A program made the position numbers and the translations under genes. Below the pieces are notes generated by a model. The model saw only the letters and a list, made by a program, of their open reading frames with translations, was not told the DNA's origin and did no database searches. Positions 10,767 to 20,859 of a DNA stretch of 64,000 bases are shown piece after piece (the first letter of the stretch is position 1; each line of letters starts with the position of its first letter). The stretch is from Tetraselmis striata (taxonomy: Eukaryota > Chlorophyta > Chlorodendrophyceae > Chlorodendrales > Chlorodendraceae): positions 62,001-126,000 of the forward strand of contig VCJN01003207.1 of NCBI GenBank assembly GCA_006384855.1, read 5' to 3'.

Positions 10767-12548
10767 CGCTGGGTGGCCAAAGGCTGCTAAATCGAGGACG
10801 CCCCAACATGGTAGAGGCTATGGGGGATGGATACGCCTGACGGCTCGGAAAGGAACGCGCCGGCGTCGCTCAAGGTGGCGTGTTGAGCAAGGAGGAAAGT
10901 CACAGCTAGTCGTATATAGATTTGGTATACAAATTTCGTACACGGATCGTTTGGCCGCGTTAGTTTCAGTTTGAGTCGTAAACGCAATTACTCGTACGGG
11001 TACCCGGTGCTGATTTACGGCTGCGGCTCGAGAGCACTCACAAATGCTACAAGGGTTTCACTGGTGCCGGTCCCGTCCCGGGGCGGGGAAGAAAGGAGGA
11101 TCAAAATTATTACGGTACGCGATTGTGCATTTATATATATCCACGGTAATAGCGCTTGCCCACGACACTCGGTTAATAAAGCTGAGACACGCCTATTGCC
11201 ATGTCCCCGAGTCTCTTGAGATACTCTTACACCCTACTGTTATTAGGATTTACCCTCTCGACTCAACTATAATCGAGCTTTTCGGGCATTTCTGCCCCTC
11301 CGTGCCCGACCCGAGCTACTGCTAGCCGTGGTCAGCCCTTTTATAGGGTTACAACGATATAGTACCGTGGGGTAGTGCCACCACGTGTAGCGTGGTAGGG
11401 GACGATGCATCGATGACGCCCCCCTTTCCTATTACTACGCGTTCCCCGGCTACTGAAGCCTCAAAAACTATTTAGAGCCCCCGTATGCGGGACTACTCTA
11501 TCTGTCCGAAGCGAACCAAGGCGTACACACACACGATGAGCACACGCTATGCATGCGACTCCTGCACCTACATGCAACGGGTCGACTCACCCGCGACACT
11601 CCGACAGTGTGCGGCCGAGAGAAGTTACTTGCCGGCTGCCAGTGGAAAAAATGCGAAGACCTCTCTCTGTACCGCACAGTATTTATTTTTGTCCATACAC
11701 CCGCACATACCCCACTGTCCAATACGATTGTCACGTGTTTTCAACATGTACTTTGCCTAGTGACACATAAATCATGAAACCGAGGCTGTGTCGCCCGGAC
11801 CTGAGCGAGCAGGCAGGCACCCCCGCTCTCGATTTCGTACATGAATCGCTACAGAACCTGATACTTATCGACGGAATTCCACGCGGGTCGACCCTTATTT
11901 GCATTTCAGGTTTGTCCGCTCCGGATTCCGGTACTTGGAACACAGGTCGCACCGGTGTCGAATTTCGGCCACTCCAACTGAAAGGGATAAGGGAACAAGC
12001 TCTTCTGCCATGCGCTTTCCAACGCGACCTCGCACGCCCCAACCCGACACCGTTTCACGAAGAAATGCCTCCCAAAACTGCAATTGCAGCAGTTTCCAAC
12101 CTTGGCGGCGCTGAGATTCATGTACCCTCTCGTGTGGAGACTCATTTCGATTCAATAAAAAAACACGGAGTTGTCGCATAACACCACTATGTCCGCGAGT
12201 TTGGAAGAAGTCGCATCTATACTTGCCAAAAACCCTTACTTTTTTGCTCCGAACTCGCTTACAATGCTAAAAATGGGGCACTGTTGCGGCTGTTCTACCA
12301 CTTTATCACACGCTTCTCCGTGCCAAAATAACACATTTACCAATTTAAGACAATGCACTCAGTGGCTATTGAAAGCACCTGCGGTTGGTTGAATGGCAGT
12401 AAGTAATATTGCCGTATACCTGCGCAACAATGAGTTCCCGCGTGTTGTGGGATTTAGGGGGGGGGGGGGGTGTATTTATGCTGACGACATGCGTGCGCTG
12501 ATGCATAAACTACTCCGGAGATTTTTTCGTCTACGGGACATACAGAGC
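10767..12548. other. Spacer with a family A repeat copy and unrecognised open frames
   Basis: The core of dispersed repeat A occurs on the minus strand at about 11038-11100. A 135-codon open frame at 11774-12181 (+, starting MKPRLCRPDLSEQAG) overlaps two minus-strand frames and matches nothing I recognise; its coding status is doubtful. G run at 12460-12471. Confidence 0.45.
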
Positions 12549-12599
12549 TGGCAACAGTGAAACCCTTGCAGCGTTTCTACAACGGCCGGAGGTATCGAC
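12549..12599 (+). repeat. Dispersed repeat family A, copy split by the hAT element
   Basis: The core GGCAACAGTGAAACCCTTGC and downstream TCTAC block are present, interrupted at 12600 by the hAT insertion; the repeat seems to resume at 13603. Confidence 0.6.
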
Positions 12600-12607
12600 G
12601 TATCGAC

Positions 12608-13594
12608 CAGGGTTGGGCATAAGTGCCGCAAGGGGTACTTATGACATAACATGATTAAGTTAAGTTATGAAATAAGGCATAAAAACTTAGTTATAATTGG
12701 TCATAATCATAAGTGCATTAGTGTCAGTATTAAAAAATAACTACATAAGTACTTGCGGCATAAGCATGAGTGTTTATCATGGCATAATGTTTATATAGGG
12801 CAAACAATGAACATATACAACTGCAAGAACTGATGCAGAATATTCCATAGAACCAAATATGCGAAGAGGATCGACACATAATGTCCGCCGTCTATTGTGT
12901 TCCAGCATCAAAGGATTTAAATAGTTGCTATATGCGCATGTGTTAGCCAACCGTAGTTAGTACACCCGGCATTATTGGTGTGTTATCGATCATCACATTG
13001 CGACTATCTGCTCACAACCTTCTTATTCAATACTTGCAGAAATTATGCGCTGCTCTGTTGCACGCATTGAAGCCATTGATTATGCCGATTCGCCACCCAT
13101 GACCTCTTGCATAACATTGCGCTCCGTTGCACTTTCGCTGACGTCAGGAAACTCCTCGCCGTGTATCTTGTAGCAGTTACCATCGGTGTAATAGGTGCCC
13201 AACAGTTCGGCGACGTATCCCCAATATCCTTTGAGGACTACGGGGGAGCGACAAGCTAGCGTGTTTTTGCGACAGATGCGGGCGCGTACGCGGCTCTGCA
13301 GCTCGCCGGCCTTGCGCCCTCGGTGATTGCCCGCCCCATCAAGGGTACGAGTAGCAGTACCATACACATAGCGACCGAAGCTGGGCGGCGAGGGCGCCGA
13401 CATCTCCAAGAGTTGTCGACGTGGTTCACGGCTGAGATACTATTTCAATGAGGAACTTATTGTGCCACTTGTGCTGCTTATGCGTTGCTTATGCCGTGTC
13501 GGCGGCCGGACATATGCTATAACACAAGTGCTTATGTTATGCACTCATGTTAGGCCGGCAGCATATATAAGTCCATCACTTATGCCCGACCCTG
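12608..13594. mobile_element. Non-autonomous hAT transposon, 987 bp
   Basis: Ends are imperfect inverted repeats: CAGGGTTGGGCATAAGTG at the left and, reading inwards from the right, CAGGGTCGGGCATAAGTG. Perfect 8-bp target duplications GTATCGAC lie at 12600-12607 and 13595-13602. The CAGGG start and 8-bp duplications are diagnostic of hAT. Within about 180 bp of each end the hexamers CATAAG/CTTATG recur many times, as expected of transposase-binding subterminal repeats. The only sizeable frame inside (13080-13409, minus, 109 codons, Ser/Arg-rich) does not resemble a transposase, so the element needed one in trans. The intact duplications suggest a fairly recent insertion. Confidence 0.9.
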
Positions 13595-13602
13595 GTATCG
13601 AC

Positions 13603-14744
13603 GGTCTATTTCGCCGACTTTGGAGCTGTGGTGATAGTAGTGGCGGCGAAATGATCTTTTTTGGAAGGCGCGGCACGGCCGCACGCGTCTCACGCTCTCC
13701 GCTTAGCAAAGCGTTTCGAATACTTTAAGGGCCGATCTAATCATTCCACGCCTATTGACGGCTACTGCGACAGTTGAACCAGCCGAAGAAGCGTTGCCCG
13801 CCATTTGGTAACAACCGGAGGAGCAACGGAAGAGGAAGATCAAGCGACACGAGCAGGTTAAGGTGAACTGGGTCGCGGGGATCGTAGGAAACGCGGCTAT
13901 CCTACTTCAAATAGTTATGAGATCTGCAAGATCCGGGTCAGTTCCGGCTTTTCAGTCGTTGAGATATCGACATGACTCCCGTCTCGCCTCTATCTGCTAT
14001 TGCAATCACCACCCCTGCTCGACCGTATGATGGCCCCCAGCCCGAGTCGCCCGAAATGGGCTGAGGGGGTCGCTCACCTTGATTGGAAACCCAGAAGCGC
14101 TGGTGGCCGAGCTGCGCCGTTTGGGGAAACTCCGCGATCGATTGGCTGCGCCACTTGCTAAGCGTGGCAGAAGTGCACAAGCACCTTTCATGGGCAACAA
14201 GGACGACGGCAGCGTAGAGCTGACAATGCTGGCTTGCCATCTCGCGCGCCGAGAGTAGTTGGTAGCGTTGTACTCAGCCGACCATAATCGTTACATATGA
14301 TGCGGCGTTGTATGACCGCCTTTTGGTGCGTATTTCGGGCAACGGCCTGTGAAACCGTCTCCGCCTTGGAGACACAAAGACAAAGGTGGCGTGTAATGGT
14401 GGTGCAAAATAAGACGAGAGGCATCAGTGTTCTCATAATACAAATATTGGTTACAAGGTTGCCACCACCCGCTGCTGTACATGTTATTGTTGGCGTCAGC
14501 ACTAGTCGTAAGGCTAGGCCGACCAATAGCAACACACTCACTGCAAAGACCGTGACCGTGGAGAGTCGAACAGAAGGCAAAACGTCTGCCTCGTTATTGT
14601 ATGGCAATGCATAGTATATGTGATACTGACAAGTACCGAGTAGACTGTTGAGTTATAGCAGCTAGCTAGCTACAACCGCGCGCGCAGCGCAGTAGTACCA
14701 TGTACCGGTAGCGGTAGACCAGCATCCACGACGAGCAGCAGCAG
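13603..14744. other. Spacer, nothing recognised
   Basis: Begins with the continuation of the split family A repeat, then mixed-composition DNA. A 139-codon minus-strand frame at 14188-14607 contains a hydrophobic segment (VFAVSVLLLVGLALRL) but shows no other support for being a gene. Confidence 0.4.
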
Positions 14745-15236
14745 GCAATTTGCTTGTCGACTATAACGTGGCGTCGCCTACCCAGGGCTCTCCATAACTG
14801 GATCGCTGCCTAAACGGCCGTCGTAGACGCTGCAAGGGTTTCACTGGTGCCGGTCATGTCCCGGGGACAAAAAGAAACCAGTAGCATGTAATCCTTCATC
14901 CTTAGTCAGCCCTGAATCAGCTTGTATTGCTGCGATCATCCGCAATAAACAAAACGACATTCACCGACAATCCTTTTGTTTTGTTCGCCCCCGTGACAGG
15001 ACTGGCACCAGTGAAACCCTTGCCGTGTCTCTACGACGGCCGTTTAGGCAGCGATATAGTAGTTACGGAAAGTCCTGGGTAGGCGACGCTCCGTCATCAA
15101 GCAAATTGCCGAAACATTCTGGAAGACTAACTAGAGGCCAATGACGGAATTTCCAACACTGTTGGATCATCGTCTAAAACACTGCCATGAAAATACCCGG
15201 CATTGACCACGAAAGGTCCGCCCTACCCGTTTGGGC
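14745..15236. repeat. Inverted pair of family A repeats (hairpin element)
   Basis: Left arm 14745-14868 is the reverse complement of right arm 14993-15109, roughly 85% identical by eye, around a spacer of about 125 bp. Shared blocks on the plus strand of the right arm: GGCACCAGTGAAACCCTTGC, ACGACGGCCGTTTAGGCAGC, CCTGGGTAGGCGACG and AAGCAAATTGC. The right arm continues to 15236 in the long form seen at 4715-4970. The arrangement could be two insertions or a fold-back element; an RNA copy would form a long hairpin. Confidence 0.75.
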
Positions 15237-16159
15237 GTCGGCCCATTCGAGTAATGCGAGTTGGGGCAAGCCCCATCCCGCGGAGGTTTTAGCATTCCGG
15301 GAATGCGATACCTGTGCAACAAAAAAAGGCAATGTGAGGGAGGGCCCGACGCCATAGCTGAAAAATTTCCCCATTCCCAGTAAATCTAACGCAATGCTTA
15401 CTCGTGCTGATGCCAACTTAAGTCGCTACTACGAGTACGGGCCGTGTACGGGTATCGTGTTGCTTTTAGGCGGCTTGCTGTCTTGATTTTCTAATTCTGG
15501 GGAACTCTGCCCTTTTTGTAATTCACACCAGATGGGTATCGGGACGAGTATCTGCACCCTCTAAATCCTCATATTCCGCAGCTAATTTGTGAATGTTTTT
15601 CAAATACTTCTGAGGATGATGTCATACGCGAAATACGAACCTTGTAAAGATTACAGACTGGTACGAGCACTCGTACGATGAGTATTTTCGAGGAATCACG
15701 AATAAGGGCAATTATTGATATTGCTCTTACCATTATTTTGTACCTGTATCACCGGTACGAGTACCGATAATACCGAGGTATGGTAGGGTGGCAGCACGAC
15801 CCTCGGTGACTGTGAGTGTACGGGCGGCAGGGTGGAGGAACGACCCTGACATGCTGGGCCCCCATGACAATGCTGCTGAAGAGCTTGCCTAAATAAATGT
15901 ATACATGCATACATATACAGATGCAGATACATGTACATGTATGTATGTATGTAGATACATGACTTGTATATATATGTGTATGTATGTAGATACATGTATA
16001 TGTATGTATGTATGTAGATACGCGTATATGTATGTATGTAGATACTTGTATATGTGCATGTAGATACGCGTATATGTATGCATGTATGTATGCATATATA
16101 CATACATACACACATATATACATGTATTCATATTTACGCGTCATCCATATTGCATGTAG
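15237..16159. repeat. Spacer with ATACAT/TATG tandem repeat
   Basis: 15895-16125 is a variant short tandem repeat built of GTATGTAT, GTAGATAC and TATATGT units. The preceding 650 bp hold nothing recognisable. Confidence 0.85.
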
Positions 16160-16530
16160 TACTATTGTCAGTATACAAGGATAGACAGTACTGAGGAAGG
16201 AGAAAGCCTACATTTGATAGCAGACAAAGCTGGAGCCAGAGCATGGGGCCTGACTAAGACACTAAGAGGCAGAGTGGCTACCTGGTGATTCGCGACGACC
16301 AACAGCTGCTCTGTGTACAAAACTTCCATAATCGGCAAAATTACTTTTTCCATTACCAGCATCGACATGGCTAGCGTCACATGATATATGCAGACAACCA
16401 CCTAGACTATATCGATAAAATTGGATATGATGCACCAGGCACGGGCAGTGGAACAATCTGTCCTTGGCTCTGTGAAATCTAGCATCCGGTATGCTTTTGT
16501 CTCCAAAGTGCTGTGTTAACACCAACGAAG
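16160..16530 (-). mobile_element. Ty1/copia RNase H fossil
   Basis: A minus-strand stretch contains an ISCDASHVDAGNGKSNF segment followed by FVHRAAV, similar in order to the copia RNase H core (Asp-containing DA, then a Gly/Ser loop, then the hydrophobic strand). It is a short, broken and old relic with no terminal repeats found nearby. Confidence 0.4.
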
Positions 16531-17591
16531 GAAGGATTTTGCCCTGGCGGAGGATATCACTCTGCTGGTGAGGGATAGTGTCTCAGCTTTCGTGCTGGGG
16601 TCAGGTCGGTGACGTATGGCTGCGTAGAGGGGTGTCAATCCTTTCTGAGCCAATAGAAAGAACGCGCACGCCCGCCCGTTGCAGTACCGCATTGCCAATT
16701 CCGTGCAACTTACCTACAACCCACCGCAATCTTTTACTGTTAGCAGCCGCTTGCCAGAGTCACGCAAACTTCAGCATGGAGGGAGCAGTCGGTGGTGGCG
16801 CCTCGTTTTTGGCGGATGAGCGTTGTTAGCTTATTACGATTTATGATTGCTGCGGCATGCATAATACTGTCCCATGTGAATCCGCCCGTGATTGTATCCG
16901 ATGTCCACGTACCCGCGACTTTGCCTTGGATCTACTATGTATTATTGCTTTTGACTCCCCCCCCTCCTGGCCTTCTTCGAGAACAGACAAACTTATTCAT
17001 CTGGAGAGTATTCATCATAATGCACCACAAGTGTAGCACGGAATATCCGGCTCTATGGTGGATGACATTTCACTATTCTTCGTGTGACCCGCAAGCTCAA
17101 TTAGGAGTGAATGATGTATTTATACCGTATGTACCGCGCTGCTTCAGTATGTTGGCTTGGGCTTGAAGGGTCATGCGCAGATGAGGACGCCTCCAGTCAT
17201 GCACATCCAAGAGCGCAACGATGTGTGGAGATGAAATGGTGGAGCATTCTCACAGGACGGCACACCAACGTGGAGGTTGCCATCACAGACGTGGCCAGGT
17301 GAATGTAGGAGCTAAGAGGTGCGGGACTAGGGTGCTCCTCAGGAGGCTATGCGCAGTGACAGCATTCCAGGCATTCCGTCCGGCCTTCACGCCGCCCCAT
17401 GCGGTTCATGGGCCGAGCGGTGCTGCGCCGCGATGCGCCGCCGCAGTCCCGGGGGACGCTACGTCAGTGCCGCCTGGACGCCGTGCAAACACAGGGGCGA
17501 CGCAGGCCCGCCGATGATAAGACATGCGCGCAACATGCCGCCATGGCGGCGCAGTCGCGATGGGACATGGGCAGCCAGAGGGGTGCGCGCC
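16531..17591. other. Spacer, nothing recognised
   Basis: Only short overlapping frames; those at 17221-17591 (+) are antisense-like GC-rich sequence beside the bestrophin gene's 3' end. Confidence 0.4.
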
Positions 17592-19059
17592 TCACAGACG
17601 CTTGAGCGGCGCGAATTCGGCGCTCACAGCTGCGGGCGGCGTGCCCTTCGCGGTCAGCTGCAGCACCCGCAGGCTCTCCTGCCAGAGACTGTCCAGGTCG
17701 GTGCCGAGATCGTAGTCAGTGCTGTCCTCCCCAAAGGGGTCCGACAGGCAAACCGCCACCCTGCGCCACGGCCGCCACGCCGTCGTCAGAACGCCATCTG
17801 CATGGGCGCCCGCAAGCAAGCTGCGGGAGCCCCTCAGTCCGCGCACGACGCAGACAGGCGGGAAGCGGCGGGCAAAAGGCGCACCTGTAGAGGCCAAAGA
17901 CCACGACGATGGTGAACCAGCTCCACACGATCGCGATGGCGCCAGTCCACAGGCACGGGTTCCTGTCATCGTCCAAGTTGCTCGCCACGTCACACTGTCC
18001 GCGCATGGCGGCGTTCCAGTTGTTGCCGGCGCGCCAGATGCAGGTCACGAGGAAGAGCTGAATGCAGAGCCACATGACGTGGTGGTACGGCTTGGGGACC
18101 TGCAGCCGCGCGTGGCCGATCTGCTTGGCGGTGAGCCCGCGCACCGTGGCCAGATACCTGCGCAGCGTTGCACTCACAGCTGTCAGTGCCTCACACCTCA
18201 GCGGCTCGCACATTAACCAGCGCACGTGCATGATTGGCTAACCATGAGATATTCACACGCGATGTCATCTCTATTACCAGATGGGAAATAAGCGACACTA
18301 AGGGGGAAACGGCAGGGTCATGGGCCTGCAGCTGCGGTGTGGATAGCGCGATCGAGGGGGCTCACGCGACCATGTCCATGTCCACTAGCAGGCCGACCTC
18401 CACCGCGCCACGCACAATCTCCACCGCCCAGCTGAGCAAAATGGTGCTGTAGTTGCCACCGGCCTGCTGCAGCATCACTATCTCTTCCTTATCAAGCAGC
18501 GACCGGTCCTGCATCCGCGCCCACTTGATGTCTGTCATGGGGCCCTCCATCAGGCTGTAGTTGATGAATATCATGCTGTTGGCGTAGCGCAGCAGCGCAT
18601 ACGCCTTGTCATAGTTGCTGTGCACCATGCGGTAGCAGAGCGCCGACACAGCCGTCATCGCCCCGTTGAGCTTGAAGATCTCGTTGTAGCGCTGGCGGTA
18701 CAGGCCGTACACGCTGGCATTGTAAAATGTGACAGTGAAGACGGAAATGTTGAGCAGCGTGGTGGTGATCCATGGCTCCAGCTGCATGAGCTTGATATAC
18801 GTGGTGTCGTACCAGATGCTGTTGGCCGCCAGCACGAGCGCATAAACGACCATGTAGAGCCAGAACATCCAGCGGCTGAACACCGTCTGCATCGTATACC
18901 GGCGACCGAATGTTTTAGTGGCGCGCGACGGCGCTATAACTTGCTTCCGAGAGGGCCTGCCGTGGTGGTCAGGTAACAGCGGCCGCAGGCGCACACACCT
19001 CCCAGATTGTCCCCGCGTAGGTTAGCGCCGCCTCCGCATAGCTATCGTAGTCGTACTGC
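17592..19059 (-). CDS. Bestrophin-family channel protein (5' end incomplete)
   Basis: Minus-strand exons joining in phase: 18999-19059, 18366-18886, 17885-18157 and 17592-17760 (stop at 17592). They give about 340 residues; at least one upstream exon is needed, possibly ending at 19162. Residues read DSYAEAALTYAGTIWETVF at the start, then several membrane segments (WMFWLYMVVYALVLAA; TTLLNISVFTVTF; VMWLCIQLFLVTCIW; AIAIVWSWFTIVVVFGLY), an LLSWAVEIVRG helix, and VPKPYHHV, like the conserved VPFPYxHL of bestrophins. Near the C-terminus is SDPFGEDSTDYDL, matching the acidic NPFGEDDDDFE signature that forms the calcium clasp in bestrophins. Bestrophins are pentameric anion channels; green-algal members carry bicarbonate or chloride across thylakoid or plasma membranes. 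This one is divergent elsewhere, so transported ion and membrane are unknown. Confidence 0.75.
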
Positions 19060-20859
19060 CTGCAGGTCAGTGGACATGCATGCCGCGTCACACCTGCGGC
19101 GCTGCCCTCGCCGCGCAACCTATAGTTCGACGTCGTCGAGCGCCCGCAGTCGGCGACTCACCTGTGACCCGGTACGCCCACGCGCTTGCCAGGCGGGGCT
19201 CGGAGCAGGCGCAGCTCCCGCGTAGCTGTCCGATGAAACGGGGTGAACTGCAAGATCGCAGACGTCGGTCACAACATGCGTCGGTGTGGCTGGTACGTGA
19301 GCAGTCACCGGGTAGGACAGGGGCGAACAGCGACTCCGGATGTGAACAGTTTAATTATAATTCGGGCGCGGCGGCAGCTAGGGGAAGGCCGGTATTACAA
19401 CGCGAGTTCGGGTTGGGTCGCATAGCGCGACCCGCCGGGCCGCACCGGGTATTGATGGTCCCATCGTGGCACGTCCTCAGGTCGCGGGGCCACGGCGGGG
19501 AGTCCTGGGCGGTGAAACCCTGCCGCTGCGGCGGCGCCTTCGGGAGCAACGCGCGCGCCCGACATTCCCATCGCTGGCCCGAGTGGTGTTTCCGGACGTA
19601 ATATACAGGGCGGCAGAGCGCGGGAAAGCAGCACAGGCGGTGGGCTAAGCCACTAACAAGCTTTTGCGTGTCGCCGTGTAGCTGGCGGATGACGACTTTC
19701 GGTGCCTGGATCGGTGTAGGATTAGCTATCGAGGGCTGGTGTCACAGCTGTGCGCGCGTTTTGAGGGGGGTCGCCAACGCGGAGTAGCGACTAGTTTATC
19801 GGGCGAAAGCCCCTATGGTGCAGTGGGCATGTCGTTCAGCCGGTGTGCCGCTTAGCGCGCCACGCGCGCACTGCTGCATCAACACCGCCCCGCGGGGAAC
19901 AGGGTACCTGTATGTACTTCTGTTTACATCCGGCATTCGCATACGCGTGCTGTACAGCAGATAAGATGAAAATATGAACTGACAGCTGAAAGATAGGGAG
20001 GCGAAGGGGATACGAATCGGCCGGCAGCCTGCTGGTGAGTCGGCAGGAGTTGAGAGGGGTCGAGGGACCTCGACGACCACGTCAGGAAGCCGGGGTTAAA
20101 ATTGGTCGAGCGTAGCTCAGAATAACAGGGAGCCCCAGCACAGGGAGGACTGCTCGACGGGCGGTGAAGCCCGTCGGGAATAAAGAATACGGGTTCAGAA
20201 CTGGGGGTTAGTGCTTGATGGCATGGCCGGTCAGGGGGGCATTTATTACATAACCACATCAACACAGCCTGAATAAGCCTTGTCGTCCATGCGCACGATG
20301 CTAATGCCTAATCTCCTGCTTGCGGTGCCATCCAAGAGCCGACGTTGCTCACGCCAGGATGCCGTGGCTGCTCTAATGGCAATTCAGACTTATTCCTGCA
20401 CGATTTATTGGCAATCGTCTTAGCTGCTCGTCCTACTGCTTACTCTGGACCAGCACTGCAGGCTGAGCGCCAGTAATACATATCTGCATGCTCATTATTC
20501 ATGGACCTGCAAAACAGTAACGACGATAATGAATTTTCATAAATTTCTTAAATGCATCAGAATTCCAATGTTCAGTAGTTTAAGTTTATGTCTGTTTTTG
20601 CTTTAGTTTAGTTTTTAGCACGAGTTTACGTTCGGTTATCTAAATTTATGTATTTAAGACAGTAGGTCGTAGCCACTGGCAGTCTAAATGACTACCATCG
20701 CGGCATTCTAGTGACTAGAACTAATGTAAAACAGCCAGGTGAACTTTGCTAGTGTGGGCATGCGCAGGAAAATTGATCGACCATGTCCACCTCAGTCGGC
20801 TATAGTCCAAGGATTGTACAGCGCGCTACGACGTCGCATTCCTTGGGGTGCCTCATTAT
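19060..20859. other. Probable 5' exon of the bestrophin gene, then spacer
   Basis: A strong minus-strand donor (CACAG/GTGAGTC) at 19161 could end an upstream bestrophin exon: the reading frame ...KRVGVPGHR fits the next exon's phase. Its start was not found. From 19300 to 20859 no gene is evident; 20480-20760 is AT-rich. Confidence 0.4.

Noticed and set aside
15895-16125. Tyr/Ile/His-rich proteins on the minus strand
   Set aside because: They are translations of the ATACAT microsatellite in several frames.
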